From Pseudarthrobacter chlorophenolicus A6 (lineage in GTDB: Bacteria; Actinomycetota; Actinomycetes; Actinomycetales; Micrococcaceae), in assembly GCF_000022025.1 (NCBI RefSeq), contig NC_011886.1:1178097-1242096 (forward strand): DNA of 64,000 bases, given 5' to 3'. Position numbers and translations under genes: made by a program. The notes under the pieces were generated by a model. That model was given only the letters and a program-made list of their open reading frames with translations, was not told the DNA's origin and made no database searches. How positions within the stretch are numbered: position 1 is the stretch's first letter; the number at the start of each line of letters is the position of its first letter. Shown here piece after piece: positions 27,001 through 34,998 of the stretch.

Positions 27001-27307
27001 TGCGGTGGTTCTCGGTGATGGGGTCGTTGGATTTGGGCGAGGCAATCTCGGCAAGGGCCTGCTGCAGGTACTCGGCGGGAACCTTGGGGTTGAATTTCTG
27101 CAGGGCTGTGAGCAGCCGGGGTCGGATGAGCAGCTCGTCCCAGGTGTCCCGCTGGCCGGTGCCGGGGGCGATGGCCTGCCCGGACATGGGCCGCCAGCCG
27201 AGCGGCTCGGCCAGGAGCTCAAGGGCCATGCCTTCCCACTCGGCTTCTGAAAAGGTTACTGCTGGTGCTGTTGTCACGGTGGATCCCCCTATTGGACCGG
27301 CTGTCAT
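24083..27307 (-). CDS. hsdR: type I restriction enzyme R subunit
   Basis: 1074 residues from the ATG at 27307, which forms an ATGA overlap with the upstream gene; the longer open frame upstream is spurious. The N-terminal nuclease domain has RRFDIVLYCNGMPVSIIELKK (PD-(D/E)XK, about residues 155-175). The SF2 translocase follows with HTQGSGKS (Walker A, about 320), VVVDEAHRSHY (about 428) and AFTGTPL (about 455). A long C-terminal helical region contacts HsdM. HsdR translocates DNA and cleaves unmodified targets. Confidence 0.93.
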   Translation of the reverse strand: MTAGPIGGSTVTTAPAVTFSEAEWEGMALELLAEPLGWRPMSGQAIAPGTGQRDTWDELLIRPRLLTALQKFNPKVPAEYLQQALAEIASPKSNDPITENHRIHNYLVDGYRLSYIDSDGNEANPTIHLLSQDPDQNDWLAVNQVTLIQGDYNRRFDIVLYCNGMPVSIIELKKAGSATADVASAHAQLQTYLREFPMGFRFCVFTLASDGIQAKYGTPFTPLNHFSPWNVDDDGLPVAPGYMEDGVAITALETALNGLYNQERFLQLTRSFTAFDEGSDGLVKRIAKPHQYFAVTKAVGSTVQAVESNGKAGVVWHTQGSGKSMEMELYANLVARHPKLKNPTVVVITDRNELDGQLFEGFDRSLLLAESPRQIRKRSELREELSNRTTGGIYFTTLQKFGRSKAEKDAGTEHPLLSDRRNIIVVVDEAHRSHYDDLNGYARHLRDALPHATLIAFTGTPLSFADRNTREVFGDDIDVYDLTRAVTDGATVPVYFEPRLIKVGLASEVTEEILDQAADEATLGLDDTERARLEASVAVVNAVYGAPQRIAALAEDLVAHWEGRRAQMGKFIESPGKAMIVGGTREICAKLYTAIVELRPDWHSDDLAKGKIKVVYSGDATDVPPVSDHVRRDSANATIKERLKDVDDELELVIVKDMMLTGYDSPPLHTLYLDRPLKGALLMQTLARVNRTFRGKKDGLLVAYAPLAENLAQALSEYTKDDQANKPVGRNVDEAIGLTVTLVETLRGLLAGYDWKAVLMRGGPKAFISAATGAANYLRSPETPGNRPAEGEETLASKYRRHSGQLSRAWALCSGSETLAELRPEIQVYEETRVYMAKFDAADRQASGEPVPEEIQRLLGNLIASATSSGEVLDIYEAAGMPKPSLDDLTPEFIAKTQKARNPQLAIEALRKLISDESAVATRNNVIRQRAFSERITELMKKYTNQQLTSAEVIAELVELAREVAAEGNRGGHFTPPLNSDELAFYDAVASNESAVEVQGEGVLADIARELVSVMRRDIRTDWTVRDDVRAKLRSSIKRLLVRFGYPPDKQPEAIKLVMEQMESMAPRFAEARL

Positions 27308-27840
27308 TCTGGAATGTCCTGCGAAAGCTCGGCTTCGAGTTCGCGGATGCTGGGCAGGTGCTTGACCATGGTGTCTGTCCATTCGGCGACACCGATCGGT
27401 GTTGTGTGGTTGTCGAGCCTCTGGATCTGTGCCCGATGGTGGTAGCAGGGCAATTTTGTAAGCGGCGCTTGCACAATTGCCCCGGCCGGCCACGTTTCGG
27501 CGAACGCCCGCATGTACTTAAGGTTTCGCGGCGAAAACCCGGAGGCACCCGGGAACTGGTCCTTCAGATCCGCGGAGAGCCTGTCTATGATCCTGGCGCC
27601 CCAGCCTTCATGGGTCTGCCGGTCCGGGATGTCCTGCCCGACGGCGAAATAGCTGGCCAGCAGCTGCTGGTTGGCAGCGCTAATTGCTGTGGACCGACCG
27701 ATGCTGACCTGGCGGGTGACGGGGGCAAGCATCTCGGGATACCACTCCGGCATGGCACTGACCGCCGGCTTGGCTGGAAACGACGCATCCGTGGAGTATT
27801 GCCGGGCTCCCGGCTGGATCTCACCTCCGCCCGGGCTCAT
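27304..27840 (-). CDS. DUF1016/YhcG-type protein lacking its nuclease domain
   Basis: 178 residues. The N-terminal DUF1016 domain is intact (ATSISAANQQLL-like helix, GWGARIIDRLSADL, GFSPRNLKYMRAFAETWP). Full-length members are about 340 residues, with a PD-(D/E)XK nuclease in the C-terminal half. Here LTKLPCYHH is followed after only a few residues by TPIGVAEWTDTM and LPSIRELEAELSQ, which look like the extreme C-terminal tail of the family. This indicates an in-frame internal deletion of the nuclease. Both ends keep ATGA overlaps with hsdS and hsdR. Confidence 0.75.
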   Translation of the reverse strand: MSPGGGEIQPGARQYSTDASFPAKPAVSAMPEWYPEMLAPVTRQVSIGRSTAISAANQQLLASYFAVGQDIPDRQTHEGWGARIIDRLSADLKDQFPGASGFSPRNLKYMRAFAETWPAGAIVQAPLTKLPCYHHRAQIQRLDNHTTPIGVAEWTDTMVKHLPSIRELEAELSQDIPE

Positions 27841-29042
27841 ACGCCTGCGTCCTCCAGGGTCTTTTCGGCGTCCTTGACCCGCAGCTTGCCTGACATGAGC
27901 TGGGGGAGAAGGGCATCACGGGTTGCGGCAAGGGTGCTGTTCTGGACAACAGCCGCAGTAATGGAGTCCATCAACGGGCCCAAGATGGCTTCCGTCGTTG
28001 CCAATTCCGTGGAATTGAAGTCCGGGACGGACAAATGATCGAAAGTCTTCATCGTGATGGTGTCGAAAACCGAGCCGTGGGCAATTTCTTTTGCTCGCTC
28101 AGTGGCGCGGAGAACCCCAAAGTAGAGGACCGCAGCTGGAACAAGTCCTGGCACAAAGCCATAGCAAGACTGGTTGAAAGACGCGGGAACGGCAAGACGG
28201 CCGACGGTGCCGACGGTACCGCGCGCGGTAAGGATGACGCTCCCACTGGGAAGTGCTTTGGCTTTTGTTGTATCCACAGCACGATCCGTGATCTTCTCGG
28301 CTGTGTCTGTCACAACGCCAAAGTCGGCTCCTGTGATGTCCTTGGCCGACGCCCAGAGTCGGGCCCCGCCCCAGAACTCCTCGCCCTTCGACCGTGCGGG
28401 TGTTCCACCCAGAATCGGCCTAAGGACCTTACTCATTGGCTGACTCTCTACGCGGGCAGCTTCCCGGTCGTATAGGAGACCAGCTAGATCACTGGAAATA
28501 GCCGAAATTCTGGTGTTGGCGGCGATCTTATCGTCGAGCGCACCCAGCACTTCCGCAATGGATCGTTGGGCGTTGAGGGAAGGGAGACATGTCTCGAATG
28601 CACCGATGCGTGACGGACTCGTATGGCGAACCGTGCTCCCGGACGCCGTGGCCAAGATATGAGCTCGATAGGAGTCCGTGCGAAGGAAGTAACTCAAGAA
28701 ACGCGAGTCAACGTTCGGATCGATAATCTCGACCAGTCCAATTCGTTGGTTGTGGAGGAAATTTCCTTCCGGAACAATGGCCGGCAGACCGAGCGTGTCG
28801 CCCTCTTTGCTGAGATCGGTCATGGAGACCATCAGGTCGCCGGGCGATAGCTTGTATTCAGGCGGGTACTCCCCGGAGTACGTCTTTGTCTTCGTACCCT
28901 TGAATCCGCCGCCAATGGCGAAATTCCCCGGGGTCACGAGTGTTGGAAACGACGGATCATCACTAAATCCAGTTCCTGGAAAGGCGAAGCCGTGCTTGAT
29001 CCTGATATAGGAGGAAAGAGGACGGGTTCGCCGCTCAGACAT
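27837..29042 (-). CDS. hsdS: type I restriction-modification specificity subunit
   Basis: 401 residues with two target-recognition halves. TRD1 is roughly residues 1-150, with GDLMVSMTDLSKEGDTLG and a PSLNAQRSIAEVLGALDDKIAANTRI-like conserved helix. TRD2 is roughly 200-350, with LPSGSVILTARGTVGTVGRLA. A second conserved helix ends in QLMSGKLRVKDAE. It sets the DNA sequence recognised by the HsdM/HsdR complex. Overlaps hsdM by 8 bp and the DUF1016 gene by 4 bp. Confidence 0.9.
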   Translation of the reverse strand: MSERRTRPLSSYIRIKHGFAFPGTGFSDDPSFPTLVTPGNFAIGGGFKGTKTKTYSGEYPPEYKLSPGDLMVSMTDLSKEGDTLGLPAIVPEGNFLHNQRIGLVEIIDPNVDSRFLSYFLRTDSYRAHILATASGSTVRHTSPSRIGAFETCLPSLNAQRSIAEVLGALDDKIAANTRISAISSDLAGLLYDREAARVESQPMSKVLRPILGGTPARSKGEEFWGGARLWASAKDITGADFGVVTDTAEKITDRAVDTTKAKALPSGSVILTARGTVGTVGRLAVPASFNQSCYGFVPGLVPAAVLYFGVLRATERAKEIAHGSVFDTITMKTFDHLSVPDFNSTELATTEAILGPLMDSITAAVVQNSTLAATRDALLPQLMSGKLRVKDAEKTLEDAGV

Positions 29043-30666
29043 CTACTCGTCCCAACTGCTCACGCACCAGACGTGCCCGACGCTCGGACTCCTCGAACTG
29101 AGCAAACAGCTCCTTTGACAGCCTCGCAATTTTCTCCTCAATGGGCTCGCCGTCGTCCTCGACATCGACAGCCCCAACGTAGCGACCCGGCGTTAGCGCG
29201 TAGTCTGCTGCCTTAATCTCCGCGAGGCTGGCCGAGTAGCAGAAGCCGGCCTCGTCTTCGTACGTCAGCCCCGCTTCAACAGCCGAAGCAGTCCCGCGCC
29301 AGGCGTGATAGGTATTGGCGATCTTGGTGATGTCCTCGTCGGACAGCGCGCGCTCGGCCCGATCCACCATGTAGCCCAGGTTTCGTGCGTCGATGAACAG
29401 CACCTGTCCGGTGCGGTCGATTGATCCCTTCTTGCCGGCGGTCTTGTCCTTGGCGAAGAACCACGTGCAGACGGGGATACCCGTGCTACGGAAAAGCTGC
29501 GTTGGCAGCGCCACCATGCAGGAGACAAGGTCGGCCTCGACGAGCTGGGCCCGGATCTCGCCCTCGCCGCCGGAGTTGGAGGACATTGACCCGTTGGCCA
29601 TGACCACGCCGGCACTGCCGCCCGGCGCGAGCTTGGAGATGATGTGCTGGATCCAGGCGTAGTTGGCGTTGCCGGCCGGAGGAACGCCGTACTTCCAGCG
29701 CGGATCCGATTCCGAGCGGGACCAGACCTTGATGTTGAAGGGCGGATTGGCCATGATGAAGTCTGCGCCGGTGTTCCCAGTCAGCTCGGGGTGCTGGTCG
29801 CGGGCGAAGGTGTCGCCCCAGCGGGCAGCAAGGTTGGCGTTCAGCCCGTGGATGGCGAGGTTCATCTTCGCCATCCGCCAGGTCCGCTCGTTGAGCTCCT
29901 GGCCGTAGACGGAGATGTCCGAGCCCTCCATGTTGTGGGCCTCCAGGAACTTCTCGGCCTGGACGAACATACCGCCGGATCCGCAGCAAGGATCGTAGAC
30001 GCGGCCGCGGTGCGGCTCTAGGACTTCGACGAGGACGCGGACCACGCCGGCGGGGGTGTAGAACTCGCCGCCGCGCTTGCCTTCGGCTTTGGCGAACTTT
30101 TCCAGGAAGTATTCGTAGACCTCCCCGAGCAGGTCGCGGGCCTTGCTGGCGCCCTGCCCGGTGAAGCGTGCCGAGTTGAACAGGTCCAGGAGTTCGCCGA
30201 GGCGGCGCTGGTCCACGTTGTCGCGGTTGTAGATGCGGGGGAGCGTGGCAGCCAAGGACTTGTTGTCGGTCATGATGAGGTCCATGGCGTCGTCGATGAG
30301 CAGCCCGATCGACTTGGGGGCGGCGCCGTCCATCGCGGGCAGGCCCTTGGCGTTCTCCGCCAGGTAGCTCCAGCGCGCCCGCCCGGAAACCCAGAACACG
30401 CCGCGGCTGGTGTATTCATCGACGTCGTCGATCAGCTGGGCGATCTGCTCCTCGTTGAGACCGTCGGCCTCCAACTCGGCCTGGATCTGATTACGGCGTT
30501 CGTCGAACGCGTCAGAGACGTACTTCAGGAACACCAGCCCGAGGATAACGTCCTTGTACTGTGAGGCATCCATGGAGCCGCGCAGTTTGTCCGCGGCCTT
30601 CCAGAGCGTGTCCTTGAGTTCCTTCATGGTGGACGGGGCGAGGTCCACCTTTATTTTCGGGGGCAT
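29035..30666 (-). CDS. hsdM: type I restriction-modification methyltransferase subunit
   Basis: 543 residues. The N-terminal HsdM_N helical domain (MKELKDTLWKAADKLRG, then a KDVILGLVFLKYVSDAF segment) precedes an N6-adenine methyltransferase with SAM motif DPCCGSGGMF (about 222) and catalytic NPPF (about 307). Length and motifs are normal, so it should be active. Its ATG directly abuts the stop of the upstream pseudo-methyltransferase gene. Confidence 0.94.
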   Translation of the reverse strand: MPPKIKVDLAPSTMKELKDTLWKAADKLRGSMDASQYKDVILGLVFLKYVSDAFDERRNQIQAELEADGLNEEQIAQLIDDVDEYTSRGVFWVSGRARWSYLAENAKGLPAMDGAAPKSIGLLIDDAMDLIMTDNKSLAATLPRIYNRDNVDQRRLGELLDLFNSARFTGQGASKARDLLGEVYEYFLEKFAKAEGKRGGEFYTPAGVVRVLVEVLEPHRGRVYDPCCGSGGMFVQAEKFLEAHNMEGSDISVYGQELNERTWRMAKMNLAIHGLNANLAARWGDTFARDQHPELTGNTGADFIMANPPFNIKVWSRSESDPRWKYGVPPAGNANYAWIQHIISKLAPGGSAGVVMANGSMSSNSGGEGEIRAQLVEADLVSCMVALPTQLFRSTGIPVCTWFFAKDKTAGKKGSIDRTGQVLFIDARNLGYMVDRAERALSDEDITKIANTYHAWRGTASAVEAGLTYEDEAGFCYSASLAEIKAADYALTPGRYVGAVDVEDDGEPIEEKIARLSKELFAQFEESERRARLVREQLGRVDV

Positions 30667-32727
30667 TTATTCAGTTCCTTCTATTGGTGCGGCGTTTGGA
30701 GATGGGTGTGTCAGGGTGAGGCTTCCGCCCGCTACGCCGTCTGTAACCAGGGTGGCGAGTTCTTCCAGCCGTTCGACACGCCGACGGGCTGCAAGCTGTT
30801 GGTGTTGCAGCCCTGCAAGGATCTTCATGAGGGGCTGCCGTTGGGTGTCCCGGGTGCGGCGGAGGTGCCAGTTGCTCCAGGTTTTGTCGGCTGCAGGGAG
30901 ACTGTTGATGTCGGCGGCCACGACGTCGGGCACTAGGCCACCGGGATCACCGCTGTCGAGTCGCAGGATGCGGGCGGGGAAGACGACGACGTTACCGCCT
31001 TCGTGGTCGACCCTCGCAGCCGGCCGGGGGCTGGTGCAGAAGATGACGTCACCGGGCTCGGTGAGGCGGCCGCCGGGGGATGCGGCAGCGAAGTCCATGA
31101 GGCTGATGAACCGGGGCTCAGCGCTGTGGGGCGACTGTAGTTCTTGCCTGCCGAAGACCCTTCTCCCTTCAGTGGGGTTCAAGCTGTTCTCGTCGAGCCG
31201 ATTGCCCTTGATGTAGCGGAGGTTTCCGCCAGTGATCAGTTCCTGGACAATAGCCGTGCCGGGCCGGGTGCCCTGTATGGCCGCCTGAACGTCGGGAATC
31301 GAAGGCAGCCCGGACTGCTCCTGCGACAGCAGCCGGATGAGGTCTTCGATCCGCAGCGCTGCCTCTGCTCCTCCGGCTGACGTCGGACGCCTCTTGACGG
31401 AAGCCTCGACGAGCGAGCCCTTGCTGGCGAGAAGGACGCGGGTCTGCAGCAGTTTGGCAAATCTGAAGGAGTGCGCACGGATAGTGGCGCGGGTGCCGAA
31501 CGAGGCGACGATGTCGCTGATCAGGTCCTGCCGGACATCCGGAGTCAACGATGTTGTGGTGAGGTCGGCGACCATGGTCCACCGTTCGGCGATGGGCACC
31601 TCCGCATAGGACGGGCCCAGCACCCAGAGGGCCTGCGGCTCCCGCGGCTTCGCGGGCAGGAGGCCCGCCTGGAGCCTGACCACGGCGCGGATCCTGCCGG
31701 AGCGCAGGAGGTCCGAGCGGAGCCGGGCTGACCTGTCAGTGAGCGGGTCGCAAAGCAGCCGGGCCGGGGCAATCACCACGGCGCGCTGGCTGTCATCCAT
31801 CTGAAGGACTGTGTTCTCGATGGCTCCAAGGATTTCCGTGGCACCAAGTCCTGGTTCGCCGGGGGCGGGATACTGCGCCACATGGACTGCGGGCCCGATG
31901 ACCGAGAAGGCACCCTCGGCGTCGATTTCCACGTGTTCGCTGTCGGCCCCGTGCACAACAAGACGCCGCCGGGCGAGGCGTGACGGGCCGCCGTCGTGGT
32001 CCCCAATGAGCAGTGTCAGGGGCCGGGTCTCTCCGAACTGCTGGACGATGCGGAGCATAACGTCACTGCCGCCGGGAGTCGCATCGACAAACGGTGGTGC
32101 ATCCAGCGTCTGCGCCAGTTCCATGGCGGCCGACGCCACAAGATCCAGTGCCGGGTCCGTGAGGGCTGTGTCGGATTGTTCGCGCAGGCCTTCCCGGAAC
32201 CGCTTCGACAACAGCCTCTCGAAGGCAGCCGGGGCGCTGAAGGCACTGTCGGCGAGCCGGTCGGCGAAGCCGGCCAGCGCGGAAAGCTCAGAGCCCAAGG
32301 CTTCAAGCTCAGTGTAGAGGAAGAGGTCATCGGGGTCCGCTTCATCGGCGGCGTCAAGCAGTTCGTCCGTGGTGCGGAGGCTGAGTTCCTGCCCGGTGAT
32401 GACCTTCAGCGCGAGGAGCGACGTCAGGCCGTTGAACGTTCGCCGGCCGTCCTGCGCCTCCGCACTTGCCGGTGCCGTCATTCTGGCGGAGGCCGCGACG
32501 TCGTTCCGCGCCTCGGGGTTGTTGCCGAGGCCTGTTGCCTCAAGCCAAGCTGTGATTTCGCCGGCGTCGAACAGCTCCCTGCCGTTGATCTGGCCGGACG
32601 ATGCGGGGAACGGCGACTGGCCGCCGCTGCTCCGCTTCCGCCACATGGAGACCACGGGCCGCTTAACCTTTGCTAAGGCAGCAATGTCGGAAAGCGTGAT
32701 GCACAAAGATTCAGTGGATGTGTGCAT
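30667..32727 (-). CDS. HTH / degenerate N6-methyltransferase / TRD-like fusion, first gene of the type I R-M operon
   Basis: 686 residues, start at 32727 with GGGAGG 6 bp upstream. The N-terminus (about 12-60) is a MerR/XRE-like helix-turn-helix (LSDIAALAKVKRPVVSMWRKR). Residues about 85-430 follow the HsdM fold. The SAM motif is degenerate (FVDATPGGSDVML at about 212, in place of D-P-A/C-CGSGG) and the NPPF position reads YPAPGE, so catalysis is unlikely. Residues 490-670 look like half an HsdS: a TRD-like part (EPGDVIFCTSPRPAARV) and a terminal helix. I infer a regulatory or recognition subunit; it is not a standard type I component. Confidence 0.65.
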   Translation of the reverse strand: MHTSTESLCITLSDIAALAKVKRPVVSMWRKRSSGGQSPFPASSGQINGRELFDAGEITAWLEATGLGNNPEARNDVAASARMTAPASAEAQDGRRTFNGLTSLLALKVITGQELSLRTTDELLDAADEADPDDLFLYTELEALGSELSALAGFADRLADSAFSAPAAFERLLSKRFREGLREQSDTALTDPALDLVASAAMELAQTLDAPPFVDATPGGSDVMLRIVQQFGETRPLTLLIGDHDGGPSRLARRRLVVHGADSEHVEIDAEGAFSVIGPAVHVAQYPAPGEPGLGATEILGAIENTVLQMDDSQRAVVIAPARLLCDPLTDRSARLRSDLLRSGRIRAVVRLQAGLLPAKPREPQALWVLGPSYAEVPIAERWTMVADLTTTSLTPDVRQDLISDIVASFGTRATIRAHSFRFAKLLQTRVLLASKGSLVEASVKRRPTSAGGAEAALRIEDLIRLLSQEQSGLPSIPDVQAAIQGTRPGTAIVQELITGGNLRYIKGNRLDENSLNPTEGRRVFGRQELQSPHSAEPRFISLMDFAAASPGGRLTEPGDVIFCTSPRPAARVDHEGGNVVVFPARILRLDSGDPGGLVPDVVAADINSLPAADKTWSNWHLRRTRDTQRQPLMKILAGLQHQQLAARRRVERLEELATLVTDGVAGGSLTLTHPSPNAAPIEGTE

Positions 32728-32799
32728 GGCTGCCTCCCTTCAATCGGTCGTGGTCGTTCGCCCAGCTTAGTTGGCTTCCTGCATTTGGCCAGAAACGTG

Positions 32800-32819
32800 C
32801 TGATAACGGGGGTTATCAG
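32800..32819. promoter_or_regulatory. perfect inverted repeat upstream of the restriction operon
   Basis: CTGATAAC and GTTATCAG flank GGGG, 73-92 bp before the start of the HTH-bearing first gene. It is a plausible operator for that protein or another control factor. Position and symmetry are the only support. Confidence 0.45.
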
Positions 32820-32973
32820 TCTTGAAAAGGTAGCTACACGTTCGCGCGCCCTAAGTTCGTTTCTGCAGCCGAGGAAGGAACCTTTCGGAGCTGTTGCGGA
32901 GGCGGGGAACCACGCATTGGGGGATCGGTATCCCGCCGCCGGTCCTTCTTCGATTGACACCTTGGGAGAAACC

Positions 32974-33565
32974 ATGAAGACCGAAAACACCACGCTGGCG
33001 CCCGGCACCGCGCAAGCAGGAACAGCCTTGGAACCGGAGACTGAGCCGGCAGGGACGAACACCGCGCCCCACCGCACTGGCCGCAGAAAGCAGGTTCTTG
33101 GTGTGCTCGTGGCCGGCGTGCTGTTGGCCGGCGGAACGTCATTTGGCACCACGCTCCCTGATCCCAAGTACAGTGAGGCGGACAAAGGCATGGCTGACGT
33201 CAACGCAGGTGTCGAGTCCGAGCGGGACTCCCTCCGGTCTGACTACGACTCACTCAAGTCCGGCTACGAGGCGCTTCAGGCCGGGATCGTCGACAAGGAA
33301 GCGAAGGTCCAGGCCCGCGAGACAGACGTCTGCAAAGCGGAGTCCGCCGAGGCAGCCGTCAAGAAACGCGAAGAAGCTGTCACCGCCGCAGAAAAGCAAA
33401 AGCCGCCAACACGGTTTCCGACGGAACGTGGACTGTCGGCAAGGACATCACCGCCCGAACTACCATGCCACCTCCGACGCGGGATCCAGCTGCTACTGGG
33501 TCATCTACTAGATCGGCAGCAACGGCAGCAGCATCACCGAAACCGACATCCCGGGCGGTCGGACG
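32974..33565 (+). pseudogene. broken membrane-anchored coiled-coil protein gene
   Basis: An ATG at 32974 with GGGAG upstream starts a protein with a transmembrane segment (VLGVLVAGVLLAGGTSFG) and a coiled coil (SLRSDYDSLKSGYEAL onward). After AAEKQK the frame shifts to one reading AANTVSDGTWTVGKDITA. It then shifts to one reading SDAGSSCYWVIY, where a TAG at 33509-33511 interrupts before IGSNGSSITETDIPGG. These pieces together match the secreted C-terminal domain typical of such actinobacterial proteins. Two shifts and one stop make it a pseudogene. Confidence 0.75.
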
Positions 33566-33572
33566 GCCCTCC

Positions 33573-33740
33573 GTTGCCCGCGTGGTGGTGGGGGAGGCCC
33601 GCACGTTCGAGGGCCGGCTGAAGCTTCTGAGGTCCCGCGGGGTTGAGGTGGTGGTCCTCGACGACCAGCGCTGCATGGACATGATGGTTGCGTTCCAGGC
33701 CGAGCATCCGGAGCTGTGGGCCGAGGACATCGCCGAGTAG
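33573..33740 (+). pseudogene. C-terminal remnant of a yeast-type cytosine/nucleoside deaminase
   Basis: About 55 codons reading ARVVVGEARTFEGR...SRGVEVVVLDDQRCMDMM...PELWAEDIAE before a TAG. This lines up well with the last 55 residues of the Fcy1-type cytosine deaminase family (the VVGENVNF and RGHEVVVVDDERC region). The catalytic zinc motifs HAE and PCxxC are absent because the gene is cut on the 5' side, where it is joined to the preceding pseudogene. Confidence 0.7.
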
Positions 33741-33752
33741 GTTCGGGCCGCC

Positions 33753-34055
33753 CTACGGCTGCACAGGTGTGGCAGCCTCGTGTCCCACCACTGTGGTCCA
33801 CGGGCGCGCGGTCCATGAGGTCACAACCCCGCCGGCTACGTACGGGTCGGCGGCTACAAATGCTTTTGCGGCGTCGAGTGCGCTGTCCCCGGTGAAGATC
33901 AGGAGCCCAGTAAAGGGTCCTTCACCAACGGCGCCACCCAGCAGCAACTCGCCGCGTTCGACTGCTTCCCACGCTGCCTTGAGGTGGAGCCCGCGGTACT
34001 GCTCGCGGCTTTCCAGGTAATCGTCAGCGTAGGTGTACTCGAGCACTGCATGCAT
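33753..34055 (-). CDS. YciI-family protein
   Basis: 100 residues from ATG at 34055 (MHAVLEYTYADDYLESRE), the usual YciI length, with a ferredoxin-like alpha/beta pattern. The conserved features are LHLKAAWEAVERGELLLGGAV, then LLIFTGDSALDAAKAFVAADPYV. YciI proteins are small enzymes or accessory domains of largely unknown function. It is codirectional with the DeoR gene upstream. Confidence 0.85.
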   Translation of the reverse strand: MHAVLEYTYADDYLESREQYRGLHLKAAWEAVERGELLLGGAVGEGPFTGLLIFTGDSALDAAKAFVAADPYVAGGVVTSWTARPWTTVVGHEAATPVQP

Positions 34056-34113
34056 GGGAGCGTCCAATTCGCCAGAGGGTTCGATCGTGTGGAAACAGCG
34101 TACCCACCGGGAC

Positions 34114-34887
34114 CTAACCGGAAACCGCCGCCACCTCAACCTGTACCCCTGCGTCCCGGAAGTTCTGCACCTGGGCCGGGTCGGCGCCGTCGTCCGTCAC
34201 CAACGTCCATGGCAAAGCCAGCCGCGCCCACGCATGAAACGGCCGCAAACCCAGCTTCGAAGAATCCGCCAAAACGTACACGGAACGCCCGCGCCGGGCC
34301 ATGAGCTCCTTGAGCCGGGTCTGGGCGTGGTCGGCCTCGCAGATGCCGTCCTCGGCGGTGACAGCATCTGCGCCCAGGAACACCCGGTCGAAGCTCATCC
34401 GCTCCAGCGCCGCCTCGGCCAGCGGCCCCACGAAACTCTGCGAGACACCCCGGAGCCGCCCGCCGAGGCAGTCCACCTCGATGCCCTCGCAATCGGCCAG
34501 CTCCTGCAGCGTGTTGATGCCCGGCGTCGTCACGGACAACGGGCCGAACCCGCGCAGCTCGTGCGCCAGGGCACCCGCGGTGGAACCGGCGTCGAGCAGG
34601 ATGTTTTCTCCGGGCTGGATCACCGACGCCGCCCACCGGGCGATGGCATGCTTCTGCTCGAACGCCTCGCCCGTGCGCTGCCGCAGCGACGCCTCCGGGT
34701 GCGCGCCCAGCGCCATCGCCCCGCCATAGGTCCGGGCCAGCCGGCCCTGCCCGTTCAGCAGCGCCAAGTCGCGGCGGATGGTGGAGGCCGTCACTTCGAA
34801 CTTGGCGGACAGCTCCTCCACGGAGGCCAAGCCGGTGGTCACGGCAAGGTGGTAGATCTCCTCGCGCCGCGCGTTTGCGCTGAGCAT
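34114..34887 (-). CDS. DeoR/GlpR-family sugar-catabolism repressor
   Basis: 257 residues from MLSANARREE at 34887, with AAGGAG 7 bp upstream. The N-terminal DeoR helix-turn-helix has ASVEELSAKFEVTASTIRRDLALL. The C-terminal sugar-phosphate-binding domain has ILLDAGSTAGALA, FLGADAVTAEDGICEAD and ADSSKLG, all standard. Such repressors respond to phosphorylated sugars. It lies downstream of the kinase-dehydrogenase gene and probably regulates that gene and the divergent transport operon. Confidence 0.9.
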   Translation of the reverse strand: MLSANARREEIYHLAVTTGLASVEELSAKFEVTASTIRRDLALLNGQGRLARTYGGAMALGAHPEASLRQRTGEAFEQKHAIARWAASVIQPGENILLDAGSTAGALAHELRGFGPLSVTTPGINTLQELADCEGIEVDCLGGRLRGVSQSFVGPLAEAALERMSFDRVFLGADAVTAEDGICEADHAQTRLKELMARRGRSVYVLADSSKLGLRPFHAWARLALPWTLVTDDGADPAQVQNFRDAGVQVEVAAVSG

Positions 34888-34934
34888 TCCCGGTCTCCTT
34901 CCCGTGGCAGTGGTAACCATGCTAATCACCAATG

Positions 34935-34998
34935 GGTTTCGACAGGCTCAACCACCGGGGCGGTTTCGACAGGCTCGGTTTCGACAGGCTCAACGACC
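34935..34998. repeat. REP-like dispersed repeat GGTTTCGACAGGCTCAACCA, three tandem partial copies
   Basis: Three copies of the core TTTCGACAGGCTC lie in 64 bp, the last one overlapping the stop codon of the kinase-dehydrogenase gene. The same element is found at 46587-46679 (inverted) and 62322-62344. This intergenic motif is dispersed within this window. Confidence 0.75.

Noticed and set aside
24083..27493. Long form of HsdR starting at 27493
   Set aside because: The first ~60 residues overlap the DUF1016 gene; the ATG at 27307 forms the same ATGA junction used throughout the operon and starts with the normal HsdR N-terminus.
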